Below, piece after piece: positions 62,421 to 64,000 of a DNA stretch of 64,000 bases. Numbering within the stretch: the stretch's first letter is position 1; each line of letters opens with the position of its first letter. The notes below the pieces were generated by a model that made no database searches, was not told the origin of the DNA, and worked only from the letters and a program-made list of their open reading frames with translations. Origin of the DNA: Nonomuraea aurantiaca (GTDB lineage: Bacteria; Actinomycetota; Actinomycetes; Streptosporangiales; Streptosporangiaceae); the NCBI RefSeq assembly GCF_020215705.1, contig NZ_JAIWNB010000028.1, forward strand, positions 1-64,000, written 5' to 3'. A program made the position numbers and the translations under genes.

Positions 62421-63473
62421 TCAGGGGAGGACGAGAGACTTACGGATGTCATCGAGGAAGTCGTCTACGTGGTCCGGAGTGGTGTCGAAGGCGGTCATCC
62501 AGCGGACGGTGCCGGCGGCCTCGTCCCAGTAGTGGAACAGGTAGCGGGTGAGGAGGGCGGCTGCGGCTGGTTTGGGGAGGGTGGCGAAGACGGCGTTCGA
62601 TTGGACGGGGTAGGCGAGGGTGATGCCGGGGAGGTCGGCTATGCCGTTGGCGAGGCGGATGGCCATTTCGTTGGCGTGGGTTGCGTTGTGGCGCCACAGG
62701 TCGTTCGTGAGGAGGGCCGAGAGCTGGGCTGAGACAAAGCGCATCTTGGAGGCCAACTGGAGGGACTGGCGGCGGAGGAAGGGGATGGCGTGGGAGAGGG
62801 AGGAAGAGGAGAGGACTATTACTGCCTCAGCTGCCAGCGCGCCGTTCTTGGTGCCGCCGAAGCTGAAGATGTCTACGCCGACTTCCGTGGTGATGGCGCT
62901 GAGGGTGGCGTTCAGGTGGGAGGCTGCGTTTGCCAGTCTGGCGCCGTCCATGTGGAGGAGTAGGCCGGCGGCGTGCGCCGTATCGGCGAGGGCGGCGATT
63001 TCTTCGGGGGAGTAGCAGGTGCCGAGTTCGGTTACCTGGGAGATGGAGACCACGCGGGGTTGGGAGTTGTGGTGGCTGCCCAAGGTGTCGAGTCGTGTGG
63101 TGATGTCCTCCGGGCGTAGTTTGCCGTCGGCTGTGGGGGCCATCACGAGCTTCGCGCCCAGGAGTCGTTCTGTCGCGCCTGTTTCGTGGGTGGCGATGTG
63201 GGCGGTGTCGGCGCAGATGATGGCGTCGTAGCGGCCGAGCATGGGGGCGAGGCCGACCATGTTCGCGCCGGCTCCGTTCAGGACGGGGAAGCCTTCCGCC
63301 CCTGGACCGAAGACGTCCTTGATGTGGTCCTCGAAGGTTGATGTCCAGCGGTCACCGCCGTAGGCGGGTGCGTCCCCGCGGTTCGCCGCAGCCATGGCTT
63401 CGAGGATGGTGGGATGGACGCCGGCGTGATTGTCGCTGGCGAAGCTCTTGGGATAGGTCGAATCGATCGGCAC
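62421..63473 (-). CDS. Low-specificity threonine aldolase / beta-eliminating lyase
   Basis: A 350-aa fold-type I PLP enzyme. FASDNHAGVHPTILEAM opens the domain, LLHMDGARLANAA (about 172-184) has Asp176 that pairs with the PLP nitrogen, and FSFGGTKNGALAAEAV carries the Schiff-base Lys209. The family cleaves L-threonine/allo-threonine to glycine and acetaldehyde; substrate breadth varies. ATG 63473. Codon third positions are somewhat less GC-rich in its 3' part than in the core genes. It is monocistronic beside the parS cluster. Confidence 0.9.
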   Translation of the reverse strand: MPIDSTYPKSFASDNHAGVHPTILEAMAAANRGDAPAYGGDRWTSTFEDHIKDVFGPGAEGFPVLNGAGANMVGLAPMLGRYDAIICADTAHIATHETGATERLLGAKLVMAPTADGKLRPEDITTRLDTLGSHHNSQPRVVSISQVTELGTCYSPEEIAALADTAHAAGLLLHMDGARLANAASHLNATLSAITTEVGVDIFSFGGTKNGALAAEAVIVLSSSSLSHAIPFLRRQSLQLASKMRFVSAQLSALLTNDLWRHNATHANEMAIRLANGIADLPGITLAYPVQSNAVFATLPKPAAAALLTRYLFHYWDEAAGTVRWMTAFDTTPDHVDDFLDDIRKSLVLP

Positions 63474-64000
63474 ATGCCCAGGCTACTTTCACGACTCACA
63501 AGATTCAGAGAGGCGAGAGGTGATCGGCGAGGGTGGGCCCGGGGGGTCGGGAGGTGTCCGCTGGCTCGGGTGCTGGGTTGCTTGTTCGCGGTGACGCCCC
63601 CTGCTGGCGGTGATGCCTCCTGTGGGCGGCGATGCCGCTGTTGTGGGTGGGAGCAGGGGGATGTGGATCGGCCGCGTGAGCGGAAATGTGGGACCCAAGC
63701 TGTGGATCGGGCATCGTGGGCCCACCGGGTGTGAGCCTCAACGCGCGTGGACCCCCTCAAGGGGCGGTGGATCCCACGAGGGCGCGTCTGACGGGTGCGA
63801 GCCGAGCAAATCTAGGGGTCGGTGTTGGCGCGAGGCTCAGAGGAGCCAGGTGCCGGACGTACGGACGCTGAGGTATACCCGGTGTTGGGCATGCGCGGCG
63901 GAGTTGCGTCCGGTGTCAGAGCATGCGAAGGCCAGACAGGTCAGAGGTCAGCGCTGCAAAACGGAGATCTACCCAGGGTGAAGGAGGTCAGCGCCAGGGA
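63474..64000. other. Window end, no supported gene
   Basis: 527 bp in which no frame has a convincing start, bias and product. 63585-63650 holds three imperfect copies of GCGGTGATGCC(C/T)CCTG. GAAGGAGGT at 63981-63989 resembles a ribosome-binding site for a rightward gene starting at or beyond the window end. Confidence 0.5.

Noticed and set aside
63489..63981. Open frames at the right end of the window
   Set aside because: Both strands have open frames but none has a convincing start, bias or product.

Overview
The window is high-GC actinomycete chromosomal DNA centred on the replication origin. Frequent GTG and some TTG starts, very high third-position GC, 4-nt gene overlaps, DivIVA- and Spo0M-type proteins, and the core order (leftward dnaA, dnaN, gnd, recF, dciA, gyrB, gyrA, DUF3566 gene, tRNA-Ile; rightward rpmH, rnpA, yidD, yidC, jag, rsmG, parA, parB) point to a spore-forming filamentous actinobacterium. 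Streptosporangiales (Nonomuraea-like) is my best guess; it is inferred from gene order and style, not from a search.

Layout. 1-6.9 kb: universal stress protein and two large ATPase regulators (BTAD type and LuxR/LAL type) with a 53-aa gene between them. 6.9-11.1 kb: SCO6745-like protein, VOC protein and TetR regulator, then a copper/heme set (membrane protein, PCuAC lipoprotein, Tat-exported DyP peroxidase). 11.1-15.1 kb: MSMEG_6728-family protein, small protein, orphan molybdopterin oxidoreductase large subunit, SGNH hydrolase. 15.1-22.3 kb: five tightly coupled leftward genes encoding SWIM-like, unknown, VWA, MoxR AAA+ and DUF5682 proteins. 22.6-29.2 kb: MATE exporter, UvrA-like ABC protein, AraC remnant, Spo0M, secreted class-C serine hydrolase. 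29.2-34.7 kb: globin - flavohaemoprotein - DivIVA-like operon, a 48-aa two-TM protein, imine-reductase-like dehydrogenase with a truncated divergent MerR, and an odd S26 peptidase-like lipoprotein. 34.8-39.3 kb: tandem paralogues, each a multi-TM domain fused to six disulfide-type propeller repeats. 39.8-54.6 kb: tRNA-Ile and the oriC core. 54.9-59.4 kb: rsmG, parA and parB, the last two split by about 1.7 kb of repeat-bearing DNA. 59.4-64 kb: parS sites, CU044_5270 protein with ECF sigma factor, a duplicated parS segment, threonine aldolase.

The oriC core works as a unit. DnaA boxes lie on both sides of dnaA and two lie inside recF; seven parS sites (six intact, one degenerate) lie from parA to 62.4 kb, so initiation and segregation loci are within about 16 kb. 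The accessory arm to the left holds the least-understood systems: the MoxR-VWA-DUF5682 operon, the TM-propeller pair and the globin-DivIVA operon. Functions are assigned by eye from motifs; no database search was run.
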